From the NCBI GenBank assembly GCA_010093705.1, contig MU006095.1, forward strand, positions 1,219,016 through 1,283,015: 64,000 bases of DNA, given 5' to 3'. Each line of letters begins with the position of its first letter. Within the stretch, counting starts at the first letter, position 1. Positions 23,043-35,849 of the stretch are shown here, one piece after another. A program made the position numbers and the translations under genes. The notes under the pieces are model-generated. The model was not told the DNA's origin and ran no database searches. It saw nothing but the letters and a program-made list of their open reading frames with translations. The DNA is from Patellaria atrata CBS 101060. Taxonomy: Eukaryota; Ascomycota; Dothideomycetes; Patellariales; Patellariaceae.

Positions 23043-26000
23043 ATGTCATCGTTACTTTCATATCTCCCTTTGAAGCTCCCCAGATTTCTCCTACGTCATG
23101 TCTTGCTTCGATCTGGCCTTCTGGATACAAACACGATAGATGTAGACCGACTTGACTTTAAAGATGGCAGAGTAGTTTTGACTGACGTCCCCTTGCGTCT
23201 TGAGGTGAGAAATCGTAGGTTTATATACATTACTCAGTCCTGATTAATACCCGTTCTAGAAACTTGCCGCTCTCCTAAAATTCCCAGAGAAGCTTCAGCT
23301 GGAACAAGCCCGAGTCCTCGTTCTTCGAGTTACCGTCCCAATTTTCAATCCTCTTACCGAACGCACGATAGTAGAAGTAGAAGGTATAAAAGTTAGAATA
23401 CGACTGTTACCCGAAGATTGCATAGATAAAAACACGAATAATAAGGGCAAACACCCCAAGAGAGGCTCGCAGAGAAGGGCGAGTCCCCGCGGGATTGAAG
23501 AGGAGGATGAACTCCATATACCTACGTTAGAAGACGTAGCGGAGTCAATATACGATGAACAGCCTACATCAGAAAAGAGGAAGTTACAGGAAGTCTTTAA
23601 GTCGCAATACGAGTCTATGCATGAGTCTACGTTATCTGATGATGGCCAAGACGAGTATCCTGGTGGGACTGGCACTCCGCTGTCTGTACCTGACTTTATC
23701 GCAAACTATTTGAAGACTTTCGCCAAAGGATTAGCTGATCGGTTTGAGTTATCTGTACGCGGCATAGATGTTCAGCTTGACGTTGACTTACCCCCCGAAC
23801 ATCCCTCGGACAATGCAAGTCCCATATCCTCAGCCACATCCATAAACCTACATTTCGATGAACTTGGGCTTGAGAAAGCTTCCACGGGAAGTGCAACAGG
23901 CCACCATTCTCCAGAAACCTCGAAAGGTCTGAAAGTGCTTAAGAGGCCTGGAAAACGACAAGTCTATCTCCACAATTTTTCTGCGCAGTTGATATCGGAT
24001 GCTTCTCTTTTTGCAACACTTTCAAGAACGTCGAGTATTGCCTCACCAGTGGAAACTCACTCCAGTGGATCCAGTAGTCAACGACCGAGAAGCGAAGGTT
24101 CCGCTAGCCGAAGATCTAGTAGGAGTATCGAATCTACGGCTGAGCTCAAACAGGAAGTCCATCGAAGCGCTCTTCACGAATCTAAATCGTCAAGTGGAAG
24201 TGAGGTATACTCTGATGCGGCCGATCAGTCACCTCCATCTCCGCTTGCTTTGAAAGCGTCAAAGGCGTCTATCGCGACGGACGATGGTGATCGATTTGCA
24301 GACGCTGGCGATGATGAAGGTGAGAACCAGGATTTCTCCCACCCAAACGAGATCTTGCAGCATAGTACTCTTTCTGAGAGAGAGTTATACTCCAGTAGAG
24401 ACAGTATTCTTAGTGATTCCAATTACCTAGACTATGCTATCCAGAATGGTCTCTTCGAATCAACTCTGGGAGATCAAAACTTCAGCTCTTCACACCAATC
24501 AGTGAGTATGCAAGATAGTTCTACACTAGGTGTGGAACGGCTGCGTCAGGATCATAATATGCAAGAGTCTATCAGTGGATCTCAGCAGCTTCCAGTTGCA
24601 GACTCTCCTGCTGCGGGTAGTCCTCGTTCACATAGTCAAAGTCCTGAACCAATTACCTCACTATCAAAGTCTGATGAACACATACTACTGCATACGGATC
24701 CTAGATTACAAGAAGCAGGAACCGACAATATGGTCCAGGCACTGGAGGTCACTCGTGTACCTTCCAACGAGTCAAGCAATGCTTCGGATGAGACACCGAG
24801 CCCCATATCTGCGGAAGATTTATCTGAATCTAGGATATTCAGTCACGAGGAAGCCGAGAGTATGTATATGAGCGCAATGACCGATGTACAATCTGTTGAA
24901 AGTACTCCTCGTCTGAACATTCCGGGAGGTTGGGATTCCTCGAGCGAGAAAAGTGATAATTCCGATCATCAAAATGATAATCTACATGCTCAAACGCTAT
25001 CTATCGGAGCTTCTATGAAACTGACGGGTGCGATAGAGCATGGGGATGGCATCGAGACACCGCGGGCTAGAAGCCGTGCGACAAGTGATGCCCCGAGTTC
25101 TGCATCAAGTCTACCTACTGTGAACAAAGCTCATCTGCTAAATACGGAGAACACAAGTCCATCCCTAGCGTCTAAAATCTCAAAGCAGTTAATCAGTGGT
25201 GACAAGGTCTCCGTTTGGGTTCCTGATCATTTCTGGACAGGATATCTTAAAAAGGATCAACCGACGGAGGACGCTGAGAATCCTGATGAACGGTCGTCAC
25301 AATCGCCGAGTATGGAAGACTCGATATTGTTAGATTCATCTCACCAGAGCACATTGGGCTCATTTTCCCAGTATGCTCAGGTAGGTTCAACAGGTCACAG
25401 ACGCTGGAACTCGAACGACTCGAAACCTTCATCAAGGAAATTGCCATCAAAATCTTCACCTCAGGGCGACACATCGTCTCCAGTAGCTCCAACTGAAGGA
25501 ATCGAAGTTGATATTGGTGCCATACGCGGATATAGTGACATTTCCGCGGGCCGTATTGTAATGCAGATAGTCCAGCAAATTCAGTGTGCTTTTACCAGTT
25601 CCGGATCCGCACCTGTAGAGAAAACCCCCGAGTCCGATCAAACCGGCGGTGGACCGATGATCAGCGACATCAATATAAGTTATATCTGCTTTGCGCTCTT
25701 AGAACAGCTTAGGGGTTATGGCCTCGCGGTAAATCAAGACCCAGTCCCGCAGGATGTAGATCTAACAGACGACATCCTACTTCGAACCGACCTTAAGGGT
25801 ATCCGTATCCGCCCACAATTGGACTCGGATAATATTGTGGTTAGGGCAGATGTACGGCGGTTTACTTTTGGCCTCAAAGACGAGAATATACTCTCTTTTG
25901 ACGATACAATGAACGGATCCAAATCCGGGAGACCTGAGTCGGAACGTGGGAACGACATTGCGTTCGTTTACAAATTATCCCAAGGCATCCAAAAGGTCAA

Positions 26001-29000
26001 ACTGCTTAGTTCTCCGGTAAAGATCGATTTTGATGCGCAAAAGCTAGATGAAACCCTAAGCTGCTTCGGCGGCTTCAGTGGTATCTTAGAGCTCAGCAGT
26101 TCCATTACATCGACTAGTACAGTGCTTCCGAAAGAAGTCAAACCCCAGCCTCGACCTAGAGGCGTTCATTTTGTAATGTCTCCGAATGAAAAGCCCGTCG
26201 ATGCACAACCGGGTGTGTCAATCAAAGCAGAGATTGGTGGTGTATTTCTCGGCGTCAGGGGCAAAAGTTGCGGTATCGTGCTACGTACAGACATGGTCAG
26301 GATTTCGGGTACTGGAGATCATATGCGTCTACATGTACAATCTGTTAAAATCTCTGGGCCACATACTGGACCATATTCTGGCCAAGCTTCCGTAAATGTC
26401 GCAACTCGTGGTGTAGGTCTCGAATTTCTTTCAGCACCGGAAGAGAAAGACCTCGGGAAGCTATTATCGTTGATTACCCCTTCGAAAGACAAATATGAAA
26501 ATGATGACGATATCCTTGTTGAAACGTTGGTTAGACAACGACAGAAGGGCTCTATCATTCGGTGCGGTGTGAACTCTCTTTCTGTCGACATCTCAGACCT
26601 TGAGAGTTTTGATCAGTTCAAAGCTTTAGGCGCAGAGCTGACGAGACTTTCGAGCGTTACTAAATACCTCCCCGAGGACGATCGACCTGGTATTTTAAGT
26701 ATGATCTTTGTCAAGGACATCGGGACCCATATTAATGTCAACGACAAGTTAGGCGTATTCTCGTTCAATGCCCACAATACACAACTTGCACACGTAGGCT
26801 TGCCACCCCTTCTGGCACTGGAAGTTGGTAAATTGAGTGCTTCTCGAAATGATGAAGAGCAACTCATCACTGAAGTTTCTGCCTCTCACGGTTTCGAGCC
26901 GGTACCTATGTTTATGGCTCGCATGATTAGCGATGAAATGGACCCCACTGTAAAGATGAAGCTGTACAATATCTGTATTGAGTATAGAGTACCCACCATT
27001 ATGGCAGCTTTAGGATTAACCGAAGAAGAAATCTCAACGGAAGACCTAGCGGCAAGTATGGCGTCCTCAATTGCTACCGTTACTGGCCACTCGTCTCCAA
27101 AAGCTCTTACTCGACAATCATCTTCCAGTAGTGACTATTCGGATTCCTCCAAACGTCCCCTTCATTTGGATATTCTAATTCGGGATTGTGCTCTAGGGCT
27201 AAATCCTAGATGTTTGCCATCTCGAGGTCTATTTGTCTTCACCGACACACATTTTTCTGGAGCTTTACCCGATCAAAAGGGATTGAGTGCTACCTTAGAG
27301 GTCAGAAAAGCTTCAGTGCTGGTTATAGATAACATACAGAACTTCAACAGCAGTGAGGACGTTGTCCCCCAGAGATCGAGATCAAGTGTCACGGGTAGTC
27401 TACAGGTCAGAGAGCTATGTCACCGTGGCTATGTCTCCCTCAGTGAAATCAATTCCGCCAAGATTGCTGTCAACATTTCTCAAGGGAAGGAAGAAGAATC
27501 GCAATTCGTCGATGTGGAATTCAAAGATGATCTGTTCGTTTTGGAAAGTTGCGCGGATTCTACTCAAACACTAATTGGTATTATTAATGGGCTCAAACCA
27601 CCGATTCCACCATCGAAGGAAACAAAGTATCGGACAAATGTCCTTTCCATGGAAGAAATGATGGCATCTTTCACAGGCGACGCATTTGAGCGACCAGAAC
27701 ATACCAGTTTAGATCAGAGGCTGGATATGGACCAAGCTGATATAATCGAGGACGAGCTTCCCGCGAATCTCGAATACGTGGGCAGTTTCTACAATCCTGA
27801 AGCGCCGCCGACTTCAGAGGAGATTGCGGATAGCATGCTAGAGGACGACCTGTCGCACCTAGCCTCGCCACCAATTACACGTCCAATGGGACAGAGACCT
27901 CTATTAGAAAGTTTCCAAGAGCAGTACGAAGTCGATCCGGAGAATGAGCCGTTGAACATTGACGATGATTACTTTGGAGCGGAGTCAGAAGTTAAGGGTA
28001 ACGCCCGAAAATGGAATTCTTCGAAGAATCAATACAGCCTCACTAATGAGTATAAAGTCGAAGGCAGTCCTCTTAAGCTTCGCATCCGAGACGTTCATGT
28101 TATCTGGAATCTGTTTGATGGATACGATTGGGCTCAAACACGGGAGACTATCGAGCACGCCGTTGAGGAGGTTGAACGGAAAGCAGATGAGAGACGCAGA
28201 GCGCGACATACATCGATGGAAGAAGATGACGACCAGGATGAAGTTGTCGGCGATTTCCTCTTCGGATCAGTCTGGGTGGGCGTAGCGCCTAATTTACCCA
28301 CATCTGAGCTTAGACGCCAGATCAATCTTGAGATCAATGACGCCGTTAGCGAGACGGAGAGTTATGCATCTTCTACGGCATCTAGGTCGACCGTTCGAGC
28401 GAGTGGATCGAAGAGACCGAAACAGAGGAGACTGAAAATCGAGCGAAGCAAACGTTACAAAGTCAGGTTTGAGCTAGCTGGCGTATCTGCTGATATTGTT
28501 GTATTCCCACCTAACTCTGGGGAAACGCAAAGTTCGATCGATGTCCGCGTCCGTGATTTCGAGGTCATTGACAATATGCCAACTTCGACCTGGAAGAAGT
28601 TTGCAACGTACATGCATGATGCCGGCGAGAGACAGATGGGTAGACCCATGATTCATTTGGAGATGCTAAACGTAAAACCTGTCATGGAGCTCGCAGCGTC
28701 TGAAATTGTACTTCGGGTGACTGTCCTACCTCTTCGTCTCCATGTAGATCAAGACGCCCTAGACTTTATCACCCGCTTTTTTGAATTCAAGGACGAGCAC
28801 GCTGAAGAACCGGCGGTAAAAGCAGAACAACCCTTCCTGCAGCGAGTAGAAGTCAACACCGTCCAGCTCAAGCTCGACTATAAACCCAAGAAAGTCGACT
28901 ATGCGGGGCTCCGCTCTGGCCACACCACTGAATTCATGAACTTCTTCATCCTTGATGGTGCTGACATTACCCTAAGACACTGCATCATCTACGGTATATC

Positions 29001-29760
29001 TGGCTTCGACAAGCTCCACAAGACCCTCAACGACATATGGATGCCAGACGTCAAACGCAACCAGCTACCAGGCGTGCTCGCTGGTCTCGCACCCGTACGC
29101 TCTCTCGCCAATGTCGGCGGCGGCGTCCGCGATCTCGTCTCTATCCCCATCAAAGAGTACCAGAAAGATGGAAGAATCGTTCGTAGCATCCAGAAGGGCG
29201 CTACGGCCTTTGCACGCACCACGACGAGCGAAATTGCACGCCTTGGCGCAAAAGTCATGATAGGCACGCAAACAATATTGCAGACAGCCGAAGGCGTCCT
29301 CTCCCCAACCCACCCGAACTACTCCTCCTCCCCCGCCTACAGCACCTCGGACGACAGCGGCTGGGAAGACGTCGGCGCCCCGGAACCTTCTCGCGCCGTC
29401 TCGCAGTACGCGGACCAGCCCATCGGAGTCATGGCGGGCTTCCGTGGTGCCATCAGGAGTCTGGAAAGAGATCTGATCGTGGCTAAAGACGCGATCGTGG
29501 CCGTTCCAGGTGAAATTATGGAGAGTGGGAGTGCCGGTGGTGCGGCAGGGGTGCTGGGCAGGAGGGCCCCGACGATTATCCTGCGCCCGGCGATTGGGTT
29601 GACGAAGGGGGTTGGAATGGCGCTTATGGGGGCCGGGAATGCGTTGGACAGGGAGAGTAGGAGGAAGATCGAGGATGTGAGTAAACCCTTCTGCTCTTGG
29701 AGCTCATTTTCGATTTTAGATATGTTTACTGACTTGTTGCAGAAATATAAGCGATATTGA
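23043..29760 (+). CDS. ATG2: Autophagy lipid-transfer protein ATG2
   Basis: ATG2 bridges the endoplasmic reticulum and the growing phagophore and moves lipid between them. Exons 23043-23204, 23260-29676 and 29743-29760 give about 2198 residues, the usual size. The start fits the chorein-type N terminus (LLDTNTIDVDRLDF, then VPLRLEKLAALLKFPEKL across the first intron). A Ser/Asp/Glu-rich disordered region spans roughly 140-640. The conserved C-terminal domain starts near 1920 with LKLDYKPKKVDYAGL, then FFILDGADITLRHC and GVLAGLAPVRSLANVGGGV. These separate it from VPS13, which also has a chorein start. The last exon encodes only KYKRY and the stop. The 66-base last intron has no in-frame stop, so retention would add 22 residues without truncation. 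The neighbour is a divergent adenosine deaminase. Confidence 0.93.
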
Positions 29761-30985
29761 TTTGAAGATGAGGGTGGTGGGTAATGAGGAATGTAGGTTT
29801 TCACGGCTCGGTGTTGCCTTTTAAAGCGTTTGGACTTAATTTGATCATCGACTTTTCTTTCACTATAATCTTGCATAGCGATGGTGTCAGGGAGTTCACA
29901 TCATACATCATATTTTGTCGTTCTTTAGCGTGGGGAAAGGGGGCGTTTCGTTCTTCTCTTATCTGGCAGTGTGAAGATGCAATGGAGGATATGGCTGCCA
30001 TTCTCAAATCGTTGTACGCCAGACGCATTGAATTACCCCCTTTTTCCGGTACGAGACGTGCGAGGAATATTGTATATCCCTTTCCTGTGTTTCTACACTC
30101 TTTTACTGCCATGTGGATATATACACTTGGTTGTACATAAACAGGCGTCGAGCAGAGCTCTAAGGAATTAATTACGCAGATGAGTGGGGTTATCCGAGTT
30201 TTGCTGATTCGTAGGAATCTTTGTTTATGTAGCAGTAAGTTGTACGGTGTCACGCAGACTGTACGGTGTTTTATGTCTCGACTGCTCTCGTGGGGAATGT
30301 TATACAATTTACAGCCGGTTCACGGCTGTCAGAATATACTGGAAGAGCTTCTGTACGGCTGGTGAAGTGCTTTAGCAGGAGGAAAAAGAATTTGCACCGT
30401 GCTCAGGTATTCGGCCAATGAGCTGAGTGTGTAATTGGTCTTGATTGTAAACTCAGTACTAAATATATACTCGACACTGACCGTATATTTATTATGACCA
30501 CTTACCCGATCTTTCGCCTCATAAACGCGTAAGTGGCGAACCGCTCTTTCAGATCAAATCCAGACGGACGCAGTTTATCTGACGCCTGGAAAGATCAAGA
30601 TGAAGGGTGTTTGGTGTACGGGTGCAAAATAGATGATTTGCAACTCAGTATTCGCGTGGTGGGTTTGAGTTTAAGGAATGTCCTCACGGACTAAGCTATC
30701 TAAGAACTTACAACAGTCATGGGAGTTACAAGTGTGGAGGAGGGTGAGATGATAGAACCTAGTCTCGAGGTCTAACACTCCCTGGAGTGATTCAGATATA
30801 AGGAGTAGTTAGCAAGATATACCTACTTTTGACATGTTACGTTTGTCGTCCTGAGTACAAAATAGCATAAAGTAGCGATATGACCAGTTGAAAGCTGAAA
30901 AATTCTAATGCATCGATCGTGGATGTCTTCCATGGAGTCAGGTAGGGTGTGTACACTTCTTAGAAGCGAAGAAGTAGTGATGGGA
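29761..30985. other. Intergenic, start of the accessory interval
   Basis: The ATG2 3' region followed by AT-rich sequence with scattered CTGTACGG-type words near 30230-30360. A long minus-strand frame (29801-30307) has no recognisable content. No gene was supported. Confidence 0.4.
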
Positions 30986-32045
30986 GGATGTTTGGCTTTA
31001 TAGGGTAATACTAGGATCTCTCGTCGAACGTAGTGCACGTTCCGCGGATCTGTATACGGCAAACTTCCTCTTGCTAGAGTAGTTTCTATCGTGATAGGGT
31101 AATATCTATGACTTTTGTCGAACGTAGGGATCTTCTGCTGCTCTGGTATCGGTAAGTACTTTATAGGGGTCGTTAAATCAGATGTTTATGTCAGTCAGCT
31201 TCATTGGGTAATAGTTGAAGTCATCGTTAAACGTATGCGGTCAGTGGACCGGTCTTACGGTACTTGTCTCATCTAACAAGTTTCATACCTGAAAAGGTAA
31301 TATGTTGAACTTCCGTCGAACGCGGTAGTCTCACGTGGCTCAGCTATCGGTCGGCGGTTGTGTAACATTTGTCAGATATAGGGCAGGAATTCAATGGCCA
31401 AATGCGGTAATACTGAGAAAGTTCGTCGAACCCAGGTGGAAAGTGTTGTTCAGTCCTCGGAGAGCACTTTCACCAAATGGTCCTTAGCTATGGGTATTGG
31501 ATTGCCAGATACAGTGATAACTTCATATTCCGTCGAACGCAGGGGACTTGTGTGGCTCGGGTGTCGGTAAGCACTTTCTCTGGGAATCTTTAAAAAGTGG
31601 ATATTAGATAGACGGATATGGTAATATTGGAATATTCGTCGAACGTAGGTGGAAACTATGTTAGCCCGTGGAGAGAGCACTTTTTCCCGATACTGCTTCC
31701 CGTCAAGTCGCCGATCATGGGGGATATACTTTTCATTACTGCTATGTAGTATTAACCTGAATGAGTATATGTTCAAAATGTTTCATCGAACATCTCTCCT
31801 GGGGACTGCATTACTGCGAGCGCTTTTGAGTCCATATCCGTGGGCTAGTAATAATGCATTTCCCGACCAGGTAACTTTAAGATTCTTTGTCGAACGTAGC
31901 ATCTATCCATCGATCCGAAGTGGATTATGTAGTTAGTACTCCTAGAGTCCATATCCATAGGCTAGTATAATGCATTTCCTGAGAAGGTAAACCTAAGGAT
32001 TTTCGTTGAACGTAGGATCGGCTCCATCGGTTCTTGCATGCACAT
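30986..32045. repeat. Degenerate tandem repeat, unit about 105 bases, ten copies
   Basis: A core close to GGTAATATTGAAGATTTCGT followed by CGAACGTAGG recurs ten times in the same orientation. Core starts are near 31022, 31116, 31225, 31314, 31424, 31531, 31637, 31784, 31888 and 32004. Most spacings are 89-116 bases, with one of 147. Outside the core the units share weaker words, such as CGGTAAGCACTTTCTC and GAGTCCATATCC. The last two units (31790-32000) are closest to each other, sharing a run around ATAATGCATTTCC. Divergence between units is high, so this is an old array. I see no open frame through it. It lies between ATG2 and the amidase relic. Confidence 0.75.
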
Positions 32046-32460
32046 TCGTGGGTTCTTTGGTCGAAAACCTGGCGAAACTACCATATGACAGCTTTCCAAG
32101 TGCTAGGCTAGATGAGTTGTTATCTGACTTTCCTGTTGAGCGAACGAGTCTTTCTGTTGCTCGGCTGAATGGTAAGCCCCCCTTTTTTCGTGGTGGTCCT
32201 GGGCCGGTTCTTCATGGGAAATCCCCCGTTGCATGAGCACTATAGTTCCCTTAAGTAAAGCAAAAGAAACGGCGCAAGATAGAGTTTCAGACTTGATGTA
32301 TCCTATTTCGAATGAAGGAAAAGGTTAAGGGGATAATGATGAGGAGTCGTTGATAATTCCAGGATGCCGGAGAAATCTATCCAGACGCACCTAACCTAAT
32401 CAGGTCCTCTGCATTGCCTTCGTTGAACGCAGCAGTTTCTGTAACGGCTGCGAAACCATC
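32046..32460. other. Spacer after the tandem array
   Basis: About 400 bases. One further array-like core (CGTTGAACGCAG) occurs near 32420, outside the regular spacing, as if the array once extended further. No gene was supported. Confidence 0.4.
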
Positions 32461-32474
32461 TCCGTACAGTTGTT

Positions 32475-32960
32475 ATACGGTTGAATGACAGTTTCTGGTT
32501 GCTAAGCGCTTCTATATCATAGCCATCTAGTAATCTAACCGTTTATTGGTAGAAAACGCTTTAAAATACGAGATGTGATTTGTGCAAAAGTGGTTTTCAG
32601 CGTGATACGGTCTGCTTACAATTACCGTGTGGTAGATATACGGTTGGCGTATGGACAAGTTGACGGCAGAATAACGGTCATGATACGGTTTATAGGATGT
32701 AAACGGTTATTTTATCGGCAACTCTAAAAGATACTAAGCGTTTGAAAAAATTCGGTCCGAGGGCATGGACCGAACCATGTCACGAGTTGGTTACCGTAGG
32801 AACGCGACTCCTGATCGCGCCCTTTCACCTAGAAACTGAACTTTAGCAACCTTACCTAAAATTTCTATATCACACACGAATCGACAAAAAATTTTTAAGG
32901 AGATTTTAGATAAGTTTATAAAATTACTCTGTCTCTAACCGTTAAGGAGATGACTAAAAA
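32475..32960. repeat. Non-coding repeat copy A, left of amidase relic
   Basis: The first part (about 32479-32590) matches the start of copy B (35852-35965) in the same direction, with shared words such as CGCTTCTATATCATAG, TTTATTGG and AAACGCTT. The second part (about 32720-32960) matches the second part of copy B in the opposite direction. Inside lies an 8-base hairpin TTCGGTCC/GGACCGAA around 32753-32776. A tRNA-like piece follows: TCACGAGTTGG resembles a Pol III A box, and CGCGA-CTCCTGA-TCGCG (32803-32819) forms a 5-base stem with a 7-base loop. Confidence 0.55.
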
Positions 32961-33792
32961 AAATCTCGACCTTTTCAAAGAATATCTCAAGACTTCTCCA
33001 TGCCAAGATGTCAGATATAGCTCGGGCCAGGGGTAACGTGCAGCAGATAAGACTCCAAAACTGGCTACTATAGGTAAGTACTTGTGAATCATAATTATTC
33101 GTTTTGTTAGGTTTCATATGTGTATGGTCTGTACTGCCCACCAAATGTCTCAGCAGAGCCTTAAAGAGAAGTCGGGGAGTGACGAAGAAACCCTAGTGAA
33201 GAGATCATGGTCTTTTGATTCAGATTTGAAGGTGATCATAAATGATGAGCTGTATAAAATGACTTAGGGTGGATCGGGGCTCTAAGATTTTCTGAAACGG
33301 AATGCTTTAATCAGCTGTACAAGTGATAGGTGTCTGGCGTCACCACAGCAGATTGGCATGGTGCTTATCCTGATATATCAGACTGTTGGATTAGTTAAAT
33401 GCCCCTCACAGGTTTAGCGACTGCAAAATGACATGTGGTGTGGGTAACGAACCGGCAGTCTGGTTGCACGTCAACGGTTCCTTTGTCTGTTATTATGGTG
33501 TCATATACCGACATCCAGTACCTTTGCGCGGAGCAATGTTGTTTGTGCATGAGCACTGAGACCACGCCACTCAACACCAGGTTTTGTTCTGGTGTAAGAA
33601 TACGGTGAGTAATTGGTATATTCGTCATTTGTCTTGCTGAGGATTGGGCAGTACGCAGTATCTGCAAGCCCATATTATTGAAACAATTTGAAAACGGTGC
33701 GGGACTCTTAGGGCAATAGCGTCATAATTGTAGAGGTATTCACGCTTCCTTCCACCTTCTACAACATCTTATCCATATCAAGGAAAAACGTA
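32961..33792. other. Spacer before the amidase relic
   Basis: About 830 bases with no supported gene. Frames such as 33395-33673 on the minus strand have no recognisable content. The end of this stretch must once have held the amidase promoter. Confidence 0.4.
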
Positions 33793-35806
33793 ATGCTAGT
33801 GTCCAGCGACTCATGGAAGGCTAAGACCAAAAAGAAGACGAAAACCTTAGCTAAGGTGCCTTCCGAACGACGATTATCGAAACACGAGCTAGACAAGGTT
33901 GCTAAGCAGAGGGACCTCACTAGCGCCCTCTTTGACCAGTATCTCGAGACTCATGAACGCGATATCGTGAGGCAAGACGCAACTGTGATAGTCGAAAAAG
34001 TGCAGAGAGAACTCACCGTGAGGGAAACCACGTTGGCCTTCTGTAAAGCGGCAGCCATTGCGTATCGGATTGTACGTCAAGCACACCCTATCCTTGCTCC
34101 ACTTGGCTCAGGTTGAATTAAGTAGAACAATTGCTTGCATGAGATATTTTTTCCTCAAGCTATTGAAAGAGCAGAGGAACTAGAGAAGTACTATTAAAAA
34201 AAATGGAAAAACCATGGGACCACTTCATGGGCTTCCAATTAGTCTCAAGGACCAGTTTCGCGCCAGAGGGAACGATACCACCATGGCATACATTGGATGG
34301 ATAGGTACCTACGAAAGCTGCAAGGATCCGGAGCTCGTACACAACGTCAACAGTCAGGTTGTTTGCGAGCTCCTAAGTCTTGGGGCGGTTTTGTATTGCA
34401 AGACCAGTGTTCCATAGACGCTCCTCCTTGGTCAAACCGTCAACAATCTCATAGGCCAAACTCTAAATCCAAATAACCAAAACCTATCATCTGAAGGATC
34501 TTCTGGAGGAGAAGGAGCCCTCCAAGCTCTGCCAGGCAGTGTTGTCGGCTTTGGGACTGATATCGGGGGGTTCCTAAGAGTCCCTGCAGCATTCAACGGG
34601 ATATTCTCCCTCAAACCGACTCACTCGAGATTATCGTATCGAGGTGTTGCTAATGTGATTCCTGGGGAAACGACGTATTCATCCTCCGTCGGGGTTATGG
34701 GAACTTCTCCGGATACTATACATCTCGTTCTTCGTTCGGTTGTTTTGACTCAGCCTTGGATTAAAGATTCGAACGTAGTGCCGATACTTTGGGCGGGAGT
34801 ACTGTGTAAAAGATACTCTTTCAAGAGTAGCATCAAATTAAAAGACTAATGACAACAAACCCCTCAAGCTTGGAATCTTATGGACTGATGGCGTGGTTAC
34901 CACCCAGCCACCAATTGCCGTGGCCTCAGACTTGTGGTGGATGTTGTTAAAAGTGCTGGGCATAAGGTAATAGAGTATCATAATGCGTTTTGAAGAGCTG
35001 CGATTACAGTATTTTTGCGCCAGGTTGTAAACTAGGATCCCCCGGATCAGCGCACCGCTAAACGGGTCTATGTAAGTACAGGCGATCTGCTTCACCAAAC
35101 CATCATGTAACGCTCACATCTAGATAGGTAGCGTTTCTCAAGGCAGACGGAGGCTACGACATTCACCAGCAGCTTGATCTTTCGGGAGAACCTCTTGTGT
35201 CGCCTCTTCGAGACGCTTTCCGTCTGAAGAATCCAATGTCCCTTCATACTTAGCAAAGTCTGACGATAGAAGGACGAGACTACGAAGCAGCGTACTATTG
35301 GAATTCCACCGCTGATGTTGATGGTAAGTAGACTCATTAGGTTGGAAATCGCACTACTAACATCTTACAGGGCAGCTTGTTAATGCCGTAATCATGCTCG
35401 TTGCTCCGCATGCCGCTGTCATCCCCGGGAAGTTCTATCATACAGGTGACTTGAGAGAAGATCCGGTTGAAACTAGACGCTGACCATTCGAAGCATATAC
35501 CGAGGTCATCAACTTGATGGACTACAGAGTTGTTGTAATTCCAGTTACGAAGGCGGATAAGTCCATCGACAAGGCGGATCCAAGTTACACGCCCCTTAAT
35601 GACGTGGATGCCAAAAACTGGAACGCATGTGAGCATTGCTCAGAACCAACTACGACACTAGACTAATTTTCAACTCTAGATGATCCTGAAATATATGATG
35701 GCGCTCCGTTGGGTGTTCAGATAGTGGCGAGGAAGCTCGAAGAGGAGAAGATATGGGCAATAGGAAAGATTGTCCACGAGATCTTGAAAGCGGCCGGGAT
35801 TCAGTA
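33793..35806 (+). pseudogene. Amidase-signature hydrolase, inactivated
   Basis: A general amidase of the amidase-signature family, which cleave amide bonds with a Ser-cisSer-Lys triad; the fungal relatives are acetamidase-like. Order of parts: N-terminal helices with TVRETTLAFCKAAAIAYRI; NNCLHEIFFPQAIERAEEL after an intron; MGPLHGLPISLKDQF with the Lys; the SSEGSSGGEGAL loop; GTDIGG; and a C-terminal end EIYDGAPLGVQIVARKLEEE to AGIQ and stop. Disabling changes: a frameshift at the A-run near 34194-34201, a TAG for the conserved Gln at 34415-34417, Phe for the nucleophile Ser after DIGG at 34571-34573, and a lost base near 34905. Several later introns (GTAAGTAG near 35322, one near 35442, GTGAGC near 35630) still have usable borders. 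This looks like a recently dead gene. It is framed by repeat copies A and B. Confidence 0.85.
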
Positions 35807-35849
35807 AAGCGGACTCTAATCTGGAAAATTGTTGGACCATACTAGTGCT

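Noticed and set aside
23043-29760. VPS13 as the identity of the large chorein-domain gene
   Set aside because: The length (about 2200 rather than over 3000 residues) and the C-terminal block with FFILDGADITLRHC and GVLAGLAPVRSLANVGG match ATG2.
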